NCBI GenBank assembly: GCA_023460935.1
Contig: JAEWOI010000045.1
Coordinates: forward strand, 1 to 64,000
From: Actinomycetes bacterium
Lineage (GTDB): Bacteria; Actinomycetota; Actinomycetes; Propionibacteriales; Propionibacteriaceae
Direction of reading: 5' to 3'
Length of the DNA: 64,000 nt
Shown here: positions 8,458 to 16,574 of the stretch, piece after piece
How the letters are laid out: each line of letters starts with the position of its first letter
Position numbering within the stretch: the first letter of the stretch is position 1
Notes under the pieces: generated by a model
Told to the model about the DNA's origin: nothing
Databases searched by the model: none
Seen by the model: the letters and a program-made list of their open reading frames with translations, nothing else
Position numbers and translations under genes: made by a program

Positions 8458-9236
8458 GCCCGCTGGTCGAGCCGGGCCCGGAGCTGTCTGCTTCCGACCG
8501 GGAGCGGTTCGCGCGGCACCTGCCGATCCCCGGGCTGGGGGAGGCGGCGCAGCGCCGGCTGCGGGCGGCGAGGGTCTGCGTCGTCGGCGCCGGCGGCCTG
8601 GGCAGCCCGGCGCTGCTGTACCTCGCAGCGGCCGGCGTGGGCACTCTGGGGGTGGTCGATTCCGACTCCGTGGAGCTGGTGAACCTGCAGCGACAGGTGC
8701 TGCACTCCACCGAGGGCATCGGGCTGAGCAAGGCGGTGAGCGCGGCGGGCCGGCTGCGCGACCTGGATCCGGACGTCCGGGTGGTGCCGCACCTCGAGCG
8801 ACTCGAACCCGCCAACGCCGCCGACCTGCTGGCCGGCTACGACCTGGTGGTGGACGCTGTGGACAACTACCCGACCCGCTACCTGATCTCGGACACCTGC
8901 GCAGAGCTCGGGCTGCCGGTGGTGTGGGGCGCCGTGCAGGTGACCCGCGCCCAGATCAGCGTGTTCTGGAGCCGGCCCCGCTCGGCGGCGGGGGAGGTGG
9001 CGGGGATCACCCTGCGCGACCTCCACCCCGAGCCGCCCGACCCGTCCCGTTGGGTGACGGCCGCCCAGGTGGGGGTGCTGGGCGCGATGTGCGGCCAGGT
9101 TGGGGCCGCGATGGCCAACGAGGCGATCAAGCTGATCACCGGGGCCGGTGAACCGCTGTTCGGGCGGGTGCTCTACCTGGACACGATGGCTGCCACCTCC
9201 GCCGTCCTGCCGCTGGCGCCGAGGAGGCCGCTGTGA
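8445..9236 (+). CDS. moeB: MoeB/ThiF-family adenylyltransferase
   Basis: E1-like enzyme that adenylates the C-terminal glycine of MoaD so that sulfur can be loaded. The nucleotide fold VVGAGGLGSPALLYLAAAGV is followed by DSDSVELVNLQRQVLH and DAVDNYPTRY, all diagnostic. At 263 aa it lacks the rhodanese domain of MoeZ-type proteins. The paired Zn-binding Cys of many MoeB proteins are not evident: where relatives have PSCAE before GVLG, this one reads RWVTAAQ. The ATG at 8445 overlaps the mobA end by 13 bases and has AGGCAGGG upstream. It ends in a GTGA overlap with moaC. Confidence 0.88.
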   Translation: MGELSPLVEPGPELSASDRERFARHLPIPGLGEAAQRRLRAARVCVVGAGGLGSPALLYLAAAGVGTLGVVDSDSVELVNLQRQVLHSTEGIGLSKAVSAAGRLRDLDPDVRVVPHLERLEPANAADLLAGYDLVVDAVDNYPTRYLISDTCAELGLPVVWGAVQVTRAQISVFWSRPRSAAGEVAGITLRDLHPEPPDPSRWVTAAQVGVLGAMCGQVGAAMANEAIKLITGAGEPLFGRVLYLDTMAATSAVLPLAPRRPL

Positions 9237-9706
9237 CCGACCACCCGTTCACCCACCTCGATGAAGCCGGCCATGCCCGGATGGTCGACGTCTCGGGCAA
9301 GCCCGTCACCGTGCGCAGCGCCACGGCGGAGGGCTTCGTGAGGTGCCCGGCCGCGGTCGTGGAGCTGCTGCGCTCTGGCGGGGTGCCGAAGGGGGACGTG
9401 CTGGCTGTCGCGCGGGTAGCGGGCATCGCCGCGGCCAAGCGCACCCCGGAGTTGTTGCCGCTGGCGCACGTGATCGGCGTGCACGGCGTCGAGCTGGACG
9501 TCTCGGTCGTGGAAGCAGGCGTGGCGCTCACAGCCACCGTCCGCGCAGCCGACCGCACCGGCGTGGAGATGGAAGCCCTGACCGCGGTGTCGGTGGCAGC
9601 CCTCGCCGTCGTCGACATGGTGAAGGGCATCGACCGCACCGTGGAGATCGAAGGCATCCGGCTCCTCGCCAAGGACGGCGGCCGCTCCGGCCCGTGGCGC
9701 CGCTGA
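9233..9706 (+). CDS. moaC: Cyclic pyranopterin monophosphate synthase MoaC
   Basis: Second step of molybdenum cofactor synthesis, converting the MoaA product to cPMP. 157 aa, the usual length. Visible motifs are KRTPELLPLAH (residues 69-79) and GVEMEALTAVSVAALAVVDM ending at residue 129, followed by Lys131; this covers the conserved catalytic Asp and Lys. It is the last gene of the plus-strand moeA-mobA-moeB-moaC run and converges with moaE, 15 bases away. No strong terminator hairpin is seen in that gap. Confidence 0.96.
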   Translation: MTDHPFTHLDEAGHARMVDVSGKPVTVRSATAEGFVRCPAAVVELLRSGGVPKGDVLAVARVAGIAAAKRTPELLPLAHVIGVHGVELDVSVVEAGVALTATVRAADRTGVEMEALTAVSVAALAVVDMVKGIDRTVEIEGIRLLAKDGGRSGPWRR

Positions 9707-9721
9707 GGCTGGACCGTGGGG

Positions 9722-10153
9722 CTAGAGGTTCGACCAGCGGTAGCTGCCGTCGGCTTCGAACTGCTGCTTCCAGATGGGCAGCCGGGCCTTCACCTCGTCC
9801 ACCAGGCGCTCGCAGACGGTGAACGCCAGTTGGCGGTGCGGGGCGGAGACCGCGACGAGGAAGGCGTTGTCGCCGACCACCAGGTGCCCGATCCGGTGGA
9901 CGGCTGCCACGGCGCACTCCCCGTGCGGGTCCCACCGGCCGAGCACGTCAGCAGCGATCTCGCCGATCCGCTGGTGCGCGGACGGATGGCAGGTGTACTC
10001 CAGCGCCACCACCGGGCCCTCGGCCTGGGCGTCGTGGTCGCGGACCACCCCGAGGAACACCGCGATCGCTCCCGCCTCCCTGCGGCTCACCAGGCCCACC
10101 AGTTCACCCGGGTCGACCGGGGCGTCGCGCACCTCGGCGAGCAGCACCGGCAT
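9722..10153 (-). CDS. moaE: Molybdopterin synthase catalytic subunit MoaE
   Basis: Large subunit of molybdopterin synthase (143 aa), which transfers sulfur from MoaD to cPMP. Family features are FLGVVRDHDAQ near residue 33, LEYTCHPSA, HRIGHLVVGD, and near the C-terminus the catalytic-lysine region KARLPIWKQQF. The ATG overlaps the mog stop by one base (TGATG). It is the last gene of the minus-strand operon regulator-modABC-mog-moaE. Confidence 0.95.
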   Translation of the reverse strand: MPVLLAEVRDAPVDPGELVGLVSRREAGAIAVFLGVVRDHDAQAEGPVVALEYTCHPSAHQRIGEIAADVLGRWDPHGECAVAAVHRIGHLVVGDNAFLVAVSAPHRQLAFTVCERLVDEVKARLPIWKQQFEADGSYRWSNL

Positions 10154-10641
10154 CAGTGGTCACCCCCGGTCAGCTGGTCGAGCACGTGCGGCACCAGCGG
10201 CAGCAGCACCGCGATGCCCTCGGCCGCAGCGCGCGGGCTGCCCGGCAGGTTCACCACCAGTGCCCCGCCGGCACCTTCGACGGCGTCAACCACCCCCGCG
10301 ATTCCCCTGGTCAGGGCCGCGTGGGCAGACTTGTCCGCGCCCCTCGCCCGCAGCAGCTCTGCGATGCCGGGGAGCGGCCGGTCGAGCACGCCGCGGGTGC
10401 CCTCCGGCGTGCGGTCCCGCGGCCCGACGCCGGTGCCGCCGGTGGTCACCACCAGTCGGGCGCCGGCGTCCAGCGCGTCGAGCAGCGCCAGGCGCACGCT
10501 CTCCTCGCCGTCGGGGACCACGACCACTTCGGCCCGGTAGCCGGCGGCGGTGAGCGCCTCGGCGAGCAGCGGGCCGGAGACGTCGTCCCGGGTGCCCGCA
10601 GCGCAGCGGTCCGACACCGTGACCACGCGGGCGAGCTCCAT
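10153..10641 (-). CDS. mog: MogA/MoaB-family molybdopterin adenylyltransferase
   Basis: Adenylates molybdopterin before MoeA inserts the metal. 162 aa. The MPT-binding motif TTGGTGVGPRDRTPE is complete at about residues 66-80, and VNLPGSPRAAAEG near residue 130 is the second conserved loop. It begins nine bases after the modC stop and overlaps moaE by one base. MogA and MoaB do the same reaction in different organisms, so the symbol is approximate. Confidence 0.92.
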   Translation of the reverse strand: MELARVVTVSDRCAAGTRDDVSGPLLAEALTAAGYRAEVVVVPDGEESVRLALLDALDAGARLVVTTGGTGVGPRDRTPEGTRGVLDRPLPGIAELLRARGADKSAHAALTRGIAGVVDAVEGAGGALVVNLPGSPRAAAEGIAVLLPLVPHVLDQLTGGDH

Positions 10642-10650
10642 CCGGGCACT

Positions 10651-11712
10651 CTAGCGGCCGTAGAGCCGCACCTGGGTGGCCTTGATCGCAGCCTGCACCT
10701 GTAGGCCCGGCCGCAACCCGAGCTCGGCGACCGACTGCGCGGTCAGGTCCGCGGCCACGAGGTGGCCGGCCAGCTCCAGCTGCACCCGGGCCACGTCGCC
10801 GCGCGGCTCGATACCGGCGACCACCACGGGCAGGACGTTCCGCGGGCTGCCGCCCGGGGCGTCCAGGTGGACGCCGACCGCTGCGGGGGCGAAGCTGGCC
10901 AGCGCCGGCTCGCCGGCGAGCAGCGGTTGTTGCGGCTCCACCAGGCCACGCAGCAAGACCCCCGGCGCGACCCGCAGCGTACCGCCGTCGCCGGCCACTC
11001 CGGTGAGCAGGTTGGTGCCCCGCAGCCGCGCCAGGAAAGGGCTGGTCGGACGGTCCAGCAGGTCCCCGGCCGGGCCGGACTCCACGATGCGTCCCTGGCT
11101 GAGCACGACCAGCCGGTCGGCGACCGTCCAGATGTCCAGCACCTCGTGGGTCACCAGCAGGGCGGTGCGCCCCCGCAGCCGCCCGGCGAGGGTGTGCCGC
11201 ACCTCGGCCGCGACGGCGACGTCCAGCCCCGCCAGCGGCTCGTCCAGCAGCACCACGTCCGGATCGGTGGCCAGCGCGCGGGCGATGGCCACCCGCTGCG
11301 CCTCCCCGCCGGACAGCTCGCCCGGCCGGCGCCGGGCCAGCTGCGCACAAGCCACGGCCTCGAGCTCGGTCAGCGCACGCTCCCGCGCCGCCCGCACCGA
11401 CGACCCGGCGGCGCGCGGTCCGAACGCGACGTTGTCCACCACGTCCAGGTGCGGGAACAGCGTGGAGCGCTGCGTGAGCAGGGCCACCCGCCGACGATGG
11501 GTCGGGACGGTGAACCCGGTGCCGCTGACCTCCCGGTCGCCGATCCGTACCGTGCCGGCCGACGGCCGCACCAGCCCGGCGACCAGCTGCAGCAGGCTGG
11601 TCTTGCCCGCGCCGTTCGGCCCGACGACTGCGGTCACCTCACCCGCCGGCACCTCCAGATCGATCCGCACCCCGCGCTCGGCAACGACAGCGTGCACCGC
11701 CAGCCCGCTCAT
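10651..11712 (-). CDS. modC: Molybdate ABC transporter ATP-binding protein ModC
   Basis: ATPase of the molybdate importer (353 aa). Walker A is GPNGAGKTS (31-39), the signature LSGGE (133-137) and Walker B VVLLDE (153-158). The C-terminal 65 residues form a Mop/TOBE domain that binds oxyanion (VLPVVVAGIEPRGD ... IKATQVRLYG). ATG 11712 overlaps the modB stop in an ATGA and is preferred to the ATG five codons upstream. It sits on the cytoplasmic face with ModB. Confidence 0.95.
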   Translation of the reverse strand: MSGLAVHAVVAERGVRIDLEVPAGEVTAVVGPNGAGKTSLLQLVAGLVRPSAGTVRIGDREVSGTGFTVPTHRRRVALLTQRSTLFPHLDVVDNVAFGPRAAGSSVRAARERALTELEAVACAQLARRRPGELSGGEAQRVAIARALATDPDVVLLDEPLAGLDVAVAAEVRHTLAGRLRGRTALLVTHEVLDIWTVADRLVVLSQGRIVESGPAGDLLDRPTSPFLARLRGTNLLTGVAGDGGTLRVAPGVLLRGLVEPQQPLLAGEPALASFAPAAVGVHLDAPGGSPRNVLPVVVAGIEPRGDVARVQLELAGHLVAADLTAQSVAELGLRPGLQVQAAIKATQVRLYGR

Positions 11713-12524
11713 CGCCGGGGACCCCATGGCCGGGGACCTCCCGGGCGCAGGACGGTACCGTCGGCGAAGCGGGCCGTGGCCGCGACGAGGATCGCCGCCA
11801 CCGCGACCAGCACCACCGCGAGCGCGATCGCGGTGTCGGCGTCGGTCTCCCGCTGCAGGTAGATCTCCAGCGGGAGCGTCCTGGTGGTGCCCTGCAGCGA
11901 CCCGGCGAAGGTCAGCGTTGCGCCGAACTCGCCCAGCGCCCTGGCGAACGCCAGCGCTGCCCCGGACGCGATCGCCGGGGCCACCAGCGGCAACGTCACC
12001 CGGCGCAGCACCGTGGTTGGGGACGCGCCGAGGGTGGCGGCCACCACAGCCAGGTCGTGCTGCGCCGAACGCAGCGCCCCCTCCACCGATACCACCAGGT
12101 ACGGCATCGCGACGAAGGTCTGCGCGACCACCACGGCGGTCGTGGTGAAGGCGAGGTCCACGCCGAAGGAGGCGAGCCACGAGCCGAGCCAGGTTCGCCG
12201 GCCGAGCGCGACGAGCAGGGCCAGGCCGGCCACGACGGGCGGCAGCACCATCGGCACCGTGGCCACCACCCGACCGGCGGCCGCCCAGCGCCCGCGGCCA
12301 CGGGACAGCACGAGCGCGAGCGGCAGGCCGAGCAGCAGCGCGAGCAGGGTGGCCAACGCGCAGGTGCGCAGGCTCAGCCACAGCGCGTCGAGCGCGGCGG
12401 GGGTGCCGAGCAGCGCGGGCAGCCGTTCCCACGGCACCCGGGTCAGCATCGCCAGCAGCGGAACGGCGAGGAACACCGCAGCGGCGCTCGCCGGCACGAG
12501 CACCCAGCGCGGCAGGGGAGTCAC
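11709..12524 (-). CDS. modB: Molybdate ABC transporter permease ModB
   Basis: Membrane channel subunit (271 aa) with about six hydrophobic segments, starting with residues 8-28. The ABC-permease EAA-type loop reads ATLGASPTTVLRRVTLPL, and GEFGATLTFAG is the motif typical of ModB/CysT-type permeases. The GTG start overlaps the modA stop (GTGA) and the 3' end overlaps modC. Tungstate or sulfate permeases are related, but the surrounding cofactor genes and Mop domains support molybdate. Confidence 0.94.
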   Translation of the reverse strand: MTPLPRWVLVPASAAAVFLAVPLLAMLTRVPWERLPALLGTPAALDALWLSLRTCALATLLALLLGLPLALVLSRGRGRWAAAGRVVATVPMVLPPVVAGLALLVALGRRTWLGSWLASFGVDLAFTTTAVVVAQTFVAMPYLVVSVEGALRSAQHDLAVVAATLGASPTTVLRRVTLPLVAPAIASGAALAFARALGEFGATLTFAGSLQGTTRTLPLEIYLQRETDADTAIALAVVLVAVAAILVAATARFADGTVLRPGGPRPWGPRR

Positions 12525-13276
12525 TGCCCGAAGCCGGCCGCGGCGAGCACTGCCTGGCCCCTGCTGCCCCGGACCAGGTCGATGAACTCGGCGGCGAGCG
12601 CGGGGCGGGCAGCGCGGCGCGTCGCGCCGATGAGGTAGTCGTTGCGTGCCCGCGCCGCGCCGGCTATCGGCACTACCCCCACCTGGTCCCCGGCCGCCTT
12701 CGCGTCGGTGAGGTAGACCACGCCGGCGTCGGCCTGGCCGGTCTCCACCTTCGCCCGCACATCGGTCACCCTGCTCTCCTCCGAAACCGGCCGGAGGGTG
12801 ACGCCGAGCAGCGCCGCCAGTTTCGCCGTCGCGGCACCGCAGGGCACGGCGGGCGCGCAGACCACGAGCTTGCGCCCCTCGATGGAAGCGTCCAGACCGG
12901 TGATGGCTGCGGGGTTGCCCGGGGCCACGACCAGGGTCAGGACGTTGGTGGTGAACTGCCGCGGTTCGCCGGCGATCGTGCCGGCTGCGACGGCCCGGTC
13001 CATGGTCGCCCGGTCGGCCGAGGCGAACACGTCGGCGGGCGCCCCCTGCTGGAGTTGGTCCGCCAGGGTCGAAGAACCCTCGAAGGAGAACCTGACCCGC
13101 ACCCCGGGATGGGCGGCCTCGAACCCGCCGGCCAGCTCGGTGAAGCTGCCGCTGAGCGACGCGGCGGCGAAGACGACGAGGTCGGCGGGTTCGTCGGCAG
13201 TCCCCGCTGCCACCGCGGGCGAGCAGGCCGCCAGCAGCAACGGGGTGAGCGCGGCGAGGGCCGGCGCCAGCCTCAC
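12521..13276 (-). CDS. modA: Molybdate-binding lipoprotein ModA
   Basis: Extracytoplasmic substrate-binding protein (251 aa). A lipoprotein signal ends at Cys18 (LLLAAC). The mature part begins with LVVFAAASLSGSF, the standard ModA opening, and contains GSSTLADQLQQGAPADVFASA and TGQADAGVVYLTDA, which line the oxyanion site. The GTG at 13276 is chosen because it overlaps the regulator stop and directly precedes the signal peptide; the longer open frame upstream is antisense-type filler without signal features. Confidence 0.94.
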   Translation of the reverse strand: MRLAPALAALTPLLLAACSPAVAAGTADEPADLVVFAAASLSGSFTELAGGFEAAHPGVRVRFSFEGSSTLADQLQQGAPADVFASADRATMDRAVAAGTIAGEPRQFTTNVLTLVVAPGNPAAITGLDASIEGRKLVVCAPAVPCGAATAKLAALLGVTLRPVSEESRVTDVRAKVETGQADAGVVYLTDAKAAGDQVGVVPIAGAARARNDYLIGATRRAARPALAAEFIDLVRGSRGQAVLAAAGFGQ

Positions 13277-13677
13277 CGGCGGGCCTCGACGCTGACGTTG
13301 GTGGCCTTCACCACAGCCGTGGCCACCGAGCCGGGCACCAGGCCCAGCTCGCGGACGGCCTCGGTGGAGATCAGCGAGACCACCCGGAACGGACCGCACT
13401 GCAGCTCCACCTGGGACATCACCTGGTCGGAGACAACCCTGGTGACCAGGCCGGTGAACTGGTTTCGGGCGCTGCGCCGGCCGAGGCCGGCGTCCAGCCG
13501 GGCGGGGTGGGCCTCGGCGTTGGCTCGGGCGACCGCCGCCAGTTCCGCGCCGTCCACCACTTGCCGGTTGGAGCCGTCGACGGCAGCGCTGAGCCGGCCC
13601 TGCTCGATCCAGCGGCGGACGGTGTCGTCGCTCACCCCGGTGAGTTCGGCAGCCTCACTTATCCGCAGTTGCGTCAT
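13273..13677 (-). CDS. Molbindin-type regulator: HTH plus Mop/TOBE domain
   Basis: A 134-aa protein. The N-terminal MerR/excisionase-like helix-turn-helix (ISEAAELTGVSDDTVRRWIE, residues 6-25) is joined to a C-terminal Mop domain (residues 69-134, NQFTGLVTRVVSDQVMSQVE and ATAVVKATNVSVE) that binds molybdate or tungstate. It heads the modABC-mog-moaE operon and overlaps modA by four bases. By analogy to ModE, which has a different HTH, it most likely represses the transporter when molybdate is plentiful. A 12-bp palindrome just upstream (13694-13705) could be its own operator. Confidence 0.82.
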   Translation of the reverse strand: MTQLRISEAAELTGVSDDTVRRWIEQGRLSAAVDGSNRQVVDGAELAAVARANAEAHPARLDAGLGRRSARNQFTGLVTRVVSDQVMSQVELQCGPFRVVSLISTEAVRELGLVPGSVATAVVKATNVSVEARR

Positions 13678-13693
13678 GAAAGCGAGCGTAGTG

Positions 13694-13705
13694 CCGCATC
13701 TGCGG
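13694..13705. promoter_or_regulatory. Short palindrome upstream of the molbindin regulator
   Basis: CCGCA-TC-TGCGG lies 17-28 bases upstream of the ATG of the regulator that heads the modABC operon. Its location, between the regulator start and the convergent gnd end, suits an autoregulatory operator. Perfect arms are only five bases, so chance cannot be excluded. Confidence 0.3.
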
Positions 13706-13736
13706 AACCGAGACCCGTTTCTCGCCGCGGGAGCGA

Positions 13737-14633
13737 TCAGATCTCGTCGAGCGTCGCCGACTCGCGCTGCACGGCGTGGCCCCCGAACTGCTGCCTCATG
13801 GCTGCGACGAGCTTCATCGCCGGCGAGTCGTCCTGCCGGGAGACGAACCGGGCGAACAGCGCTGCGGTGATCGCAGGCACGGGAACAGCCATGTCGATGG
13901 CTGCGTCAACCGTCCAACGCCCTTCGCCGGAGTCCTCGGCGTAACCACGGATCCGTTCCAGCTTCGGGTCGTCGGCCAGCGCGCGGGAGACCAGGTCGAG
14001 CAGCCAGGAGCGGATCACGGTGCCCTCGCGCCAGCTGTCGAAGATCGCCGGCGGGTCGGTGACCACCTCCGCCTGTTCGAGCAGCTCCCACCCCTCCGCG
14101 TAGGCCTGCATCAGGGCGTACTCGATGCCGTTGTGCACCATCTTGGCGAAGTGCCCGGCACCGTGGCCGCCGGCGTGGACGAAGCCGAAGTCGCCCTCCG
14201 GCTTCAGGGCGTCGAAGATCGGGCGCACCGCGGCGATGTCCTCGGCCTCGCCCCCGGCCATCAGCGCGTAGCCGTACTCGCGTCCCCAGACACCACCGGA
14301 AACGCCGCAGTCGACGAAGTGCACCCCGTGCTCGGCGAGCATCGCGGCCCGCCCGGAATCGCCGGTCCACTTGGTGTTGCCGCCGTCGATCACGATGTCA
14401 CCCTCGCCCAGCAGGGGAGCGAGATCGGCGAGCACCTGCTCCAGGAACTGCACCGGCACCATCACCCACACCACCCGTGGGCGGTCGGTCAGCCGGGCGA
14501 CCAGGTCGCCGAGCGTCGGCACCTCGGTGACGGCCGGGTCGGCGTCGTAACCGATCACGGTGTGACCGGCGGCCCGCAACCGCGCCGCCATGTTGCCGCC
14601 CATCCGGCCAAGACCAACCATTCCCAGTTCCAT
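13737..14633 (-). CDS. gnd: 6-phosphogluconate dehydrogenase, short (NAD-type) form
   Basis: Oxidatively decarboxylates 6-phosphogluconate to ribulose 5-phosphate. 298 aa, matching the short dimer-type GntZ/YqeC branch rather than the 470-aa NADP enzyme. GLGRMGGNMA (8-17) is the Rossmann loop; IDGGNTKW, DCGVSGGVWGREYG and KMVHNGIEYALMQ are substrate and catalytic motifs with the catalytic Lys. It stands alone, between the mod operon and the anti-sigma gene. Confidence 0.93.
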   Translation of the reverse strand: MELGMVGLGRMGGNMAARLRAAGHTVIGYDADPAVTEVPTLGDLVARLTDRPRVVWVMVPVQFLEQVLADLAPLLGEGDIVIDGGNTKWTGDSGRAAMLAEHGVHFVDCGVSGGVWGREYGYALMAGGEAEDIAAVRPIFDALKPEGDFGFVHAGGHGAGHFAKMVHNGIEYALMQAYAEGWELLEQAEVVTDPPAIFDSWREGTVIRSWLLDLVSRALADDPKLERIRGYAEDSGEGRWTVDAAIDMAVPVPAITAALFARFVSRQDDSPAMKLVAAMRQQFGGHAVQRESATLDEI

Positions 14634-14700
14634 CGCACGCTCCTCGCGTCCTCGGCTTCGGCTTCAGGCTAGCCACGCCCCGGCGGTCGTCGGCAGGAAC

Positions 14701-15381
14701 TCAGAACTCGGCGGCCGACCAGACCTTTCCGGACGGCGTGACCAGCTCCACCCTTGCCGGCGGCCCCGCGGGCAGCGGCACCAACCACGTACCCGTCGCC
14801 ACGTCGCCGTACTCACTGGTCAGGGTCCAGGTGCCGCCGCTGCTGCGGCTGCCGTCCGCTGCGACCAGGACGCACTCGTAGGTCTGGTTCGGCCGGCCGG
14901 CGGTGATGCTCACGCTCACGTAGCCCCGCCCGCCGAGCCTCGCGATTCCCACCGAGCCGACGGTCTGCCCGGCGCCGGTCACCAACGCTGCCGCCGCCGG
15001 ATGGCGGTCGGGTGCGCCGGGGGAAGGGAACAACGGCACCGTCGCGAGGGTGCCGCCGATCCCGGCGAGCAGGCCGACCAGCACTGCTGCCGCAACGAGC
15101 AGCGGTACCCGCCAGCTGGTCCGCCGCGGCGGGGCAGGCCGGATCGCCCGTTCGTCGGCCATGCCCATGGCGCCCAGCACCCGTCCGGAGAACCCGGCCG
15201 GCGGGGCGATCGCCGGCGTGGCGGCAAGCGCCTGCTGCACGCTGTCGGCCACCGCTGCATACGCCTCCCTGCAGTCCGCGCAGCCCACCAGGTGTGCGGC
15301 CAGGTGCTCCTCCTCCGCCGCGGGTACGTCCAGCAGCGCCAGCGCCACCAGCTGGTCGGGATCGGGGTGCCACTCAGTCAC
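14701..15381 (-). CDS. Zinc-finger anti-sigma factor with RskA-like C-terminus
   Basis: A 226-aa single-pass membrane protein expected to hold the adjacent ECF sigma factor inactive. The N-terminal anti-sigma domain has the zinc motif His30-Cys34-Cys37 (HLVGCADC). A transmembrane helix covers about residues 92-114. The extracytoplasmic part (NQTYECVLVAADGS ... VELVTPSGKVWSAAEF) resembles RskA. The GTG at 15381 overlaps the end of the sigma gene by eight bases, the usual pairing. The inducing signal is not evident. Confidence 0.85.
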   Translation of the reverse strand: MTEWHPDPDQLVALALLDVPAAEEEHLAAHLVGCADCREAYAAVADSVQQALAATPAIAPPAGFSGRVLGAMGMADERAIRPAPPRRTSWRVPLLVAAAVLVGLLAGIGGTLATVPLFPSPGAPDRHPAAAALVTGAGQTVGSVGIARLGGRGYVSVSITAGRPNQTYECVLVAADGSRSSGGTWTLTSEYGDVATGTWLVPLPAGPPARVELVTPSGKVWSAAEF

Positions 15382-15946
15382 GTTCAGCCTCCATCGCCTG
15401 CCGCATCCGGCGCAGGCCGGTCCTGATCCTGGTCTTGGCCGTCCCCAGCGGGACGCCTTCGTGTTCGGCCACCTCCGCGGCGGTGCTGCCACCGATCACG
15501 GCCAGCACGACCGCCCGGGCCTGTTCAGCAGGCAGCCGGCGCAGGTGCTCGGCAGCGGCGAGGGTCTCCAGGTGCCCGGCCGCGCCGTCGCCGCTGCCCG
15601 CCCGCAGCGTGGTGCTGACCAGCTGCTCGAGTTCGGCCGAGTCGGTCGGCGCAGGGCGGCGGGCGCGGACGGTGTCGATGGCGAGGTTGCGGGTGATCGT
15701 CAGCAGCCAGGTGAGCACCGAGCCGCGGCGGGGGTCATAGCTCGCAGCGGCCCGCCAGGCCCGCAGGAACGCCTCCTGCGCCACGTCCTCCGCCAGGGCC
15801 CGGTCGTGGGTGATCGAGATGGCCAGACCGAACACCGGGCCCTGGAAGCGCCGGACGAAGGCCACCGCAGCCGGTTCGTCGTTCACCGCCAGCCCGGCGA
15901 CCAGTGCGGCGTCGGCCGCCCGGTCGGTCAGCGAGAAGAGGCTCAC
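15374..15946 (-). CDS. ECF-type RNA polymerase sigma factor (SigK-like)
   Basis: A sigma-70 family protein of 190 aa from the GTG at 15946. Region 2 reads VRRFQGPVFGLAISITHDRALAEDVAQEAF and region 2.4 SVLTWLLTITRNLAID, only partly quoted here; region 4 ends TAAEVAEHEGVPLGTAKTRI. An in-frame TTG at 16054 would add 36 residues, but it would overlap the start of the divergent lipoprotein gene and a large palindrome, so the shorter form is preferred. Its partner anti-sigma gene overlaps the 3' end. The divergent lipoprotein/DUF2231 pair is a plausible target. Confidence 0.85.
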   Translation of the reverse strand: MSLFSLTDRAADAALVAGLAVNDEPAAVAFVRRFQGPVFGLAISITHDRALAEDVAQEAFLRAWRAAASYDPRRGSVLTWLLTITRNLAIDTVRARRPAPTDSAELEQLVSTTLRAGSGDGAAGHLETLAAAEHLRRLPAEQARAVVLAVIGGSTAAEVAEHEGVPLGTAKTRIRTGLRRMRQAMEAERD

Positions 15947-15970
15947 GGAAGGGGATACGGACGCAGCAGC

Positions 15971-16002
15971 CGAAGGGATTGCGCTGCGCCGCAATCCCTT
16001 TG
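15971..16002. promoter_or_regulatory. Large inverted repeat between sigma factor and lipoprotein genes
   Basis: AAGGGATTGCG (15973-15983) is perfectly complementary to CGCAATCCCTT (15990-16000) across six bases; outside this one mismatch is followed by further pairing. A second perfect palindrome, CGTGGCCACG, follows at 16006-16015. Neither adjacent gene ends here, so it is not an ordinary terminator; an operator, or a leader hairpin for one of the two divergent transcripts, is more likely. Confidence 0.5.
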
Positions 16003-16053
16003 GCGCGTGGCCACGTATCACCTGTACAACCCCGGTTCCGCAAGGAGGATCCA

Positions 16054-16572
16054 ATGCTCACAGCTTCCCGGTTCGGCGTCGCCGTAAGCGGCGCGGTCTG
16101 CGCACTCCTGCTCACGGCCTGCTCCGGCACCCCGGCCGGCCCGGCGACCAGCGCACCTGCTGCTTCCCCGGCGACGGCGGCCTCTTCCCCGGCAACCTCC
16201 GCCTCGACCCCGGCCGGCGCGGACGCAACGGCGCTCGCCCTGAAGATGGCGGAAAGCAGCCTCGGCGAGATCCTGGTGGACGGCAACGGGATGACGTTGT
16301 ACCTGTTCACCAAGGACAGCCCCAACACCAGTGCGTGCGAAGGGCAGTGCCTGGTGGCGTGGCCGCCGCTGCTCGGCGAGCCGACCGCGGGAGAGGGCGT
16401 GGACGACTCCAAGCTGGGCTCCTTCCAGCGCAGTGACGGACGCACCCAGGCGACCTACAACGGATGGCCGCTCTACTACTGGCAGCAGGACGTGAAGCCG
16501 GGCGACGTCACCGGACAGAACGTCAACGAGGTCTGGTTCGTGCTCGACCGCGACGGCGACGCGGTGAAGTAG
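16054..16572 (+). CDS. Secreted lipoprotein, COG4315 (Yx(F/W/Y)xxD repeat) family
   Basis: A 172-aa lipoprotein with signal peptide and lipobox LLTAC (Cys23), a Ala/Pro/Ser/Thr-rich linker to about residue 58, then the COG4315 fold. The hallmark pattern appears as MTLYLFTKDS and, in the second half, WPLYYWQQD; conserved Cys flank CEGQC. AAGGAGG at 16042-16048 is a strong ribosome site. The family has no established biochemical role; it is exported and often stress- or redox-linked. Two bases separate it from the membrane protein downstream. Confidence 0.85.
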   Translation: MLTASRFGVAVSGAVCALLLTACSGTPAGPATSAPAASPATAASSPATSASTPAGADATALALKMAESSLGEILVDGNGMTLYLFTKDSPNTSACEGQCLVAWPPLLGEPTAGEGVDDSKLGSFQRSDGRTQATYNGWPLYYWQQDVKPGDVTGQNVNEVWFVLDRDGDAVK

Positions 16573-16574
16573 CC

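Noticed and set aside
12521..13399. Longer ModA starting at 13399
   Set aside because: The extra Arg/Gly-rich N-terminus would precede the signal peptide and overlap the regulator gene; GTG 13276 gives a normal lipoprotein signal.
15374..16054. Longer sigma factor starting at TTG 16054
   Set aside because: The extra 36 residues have no sigma features and would cover the divergent lipoprotein start and the palindrome; GTG 15946 is more likely, though not proven.
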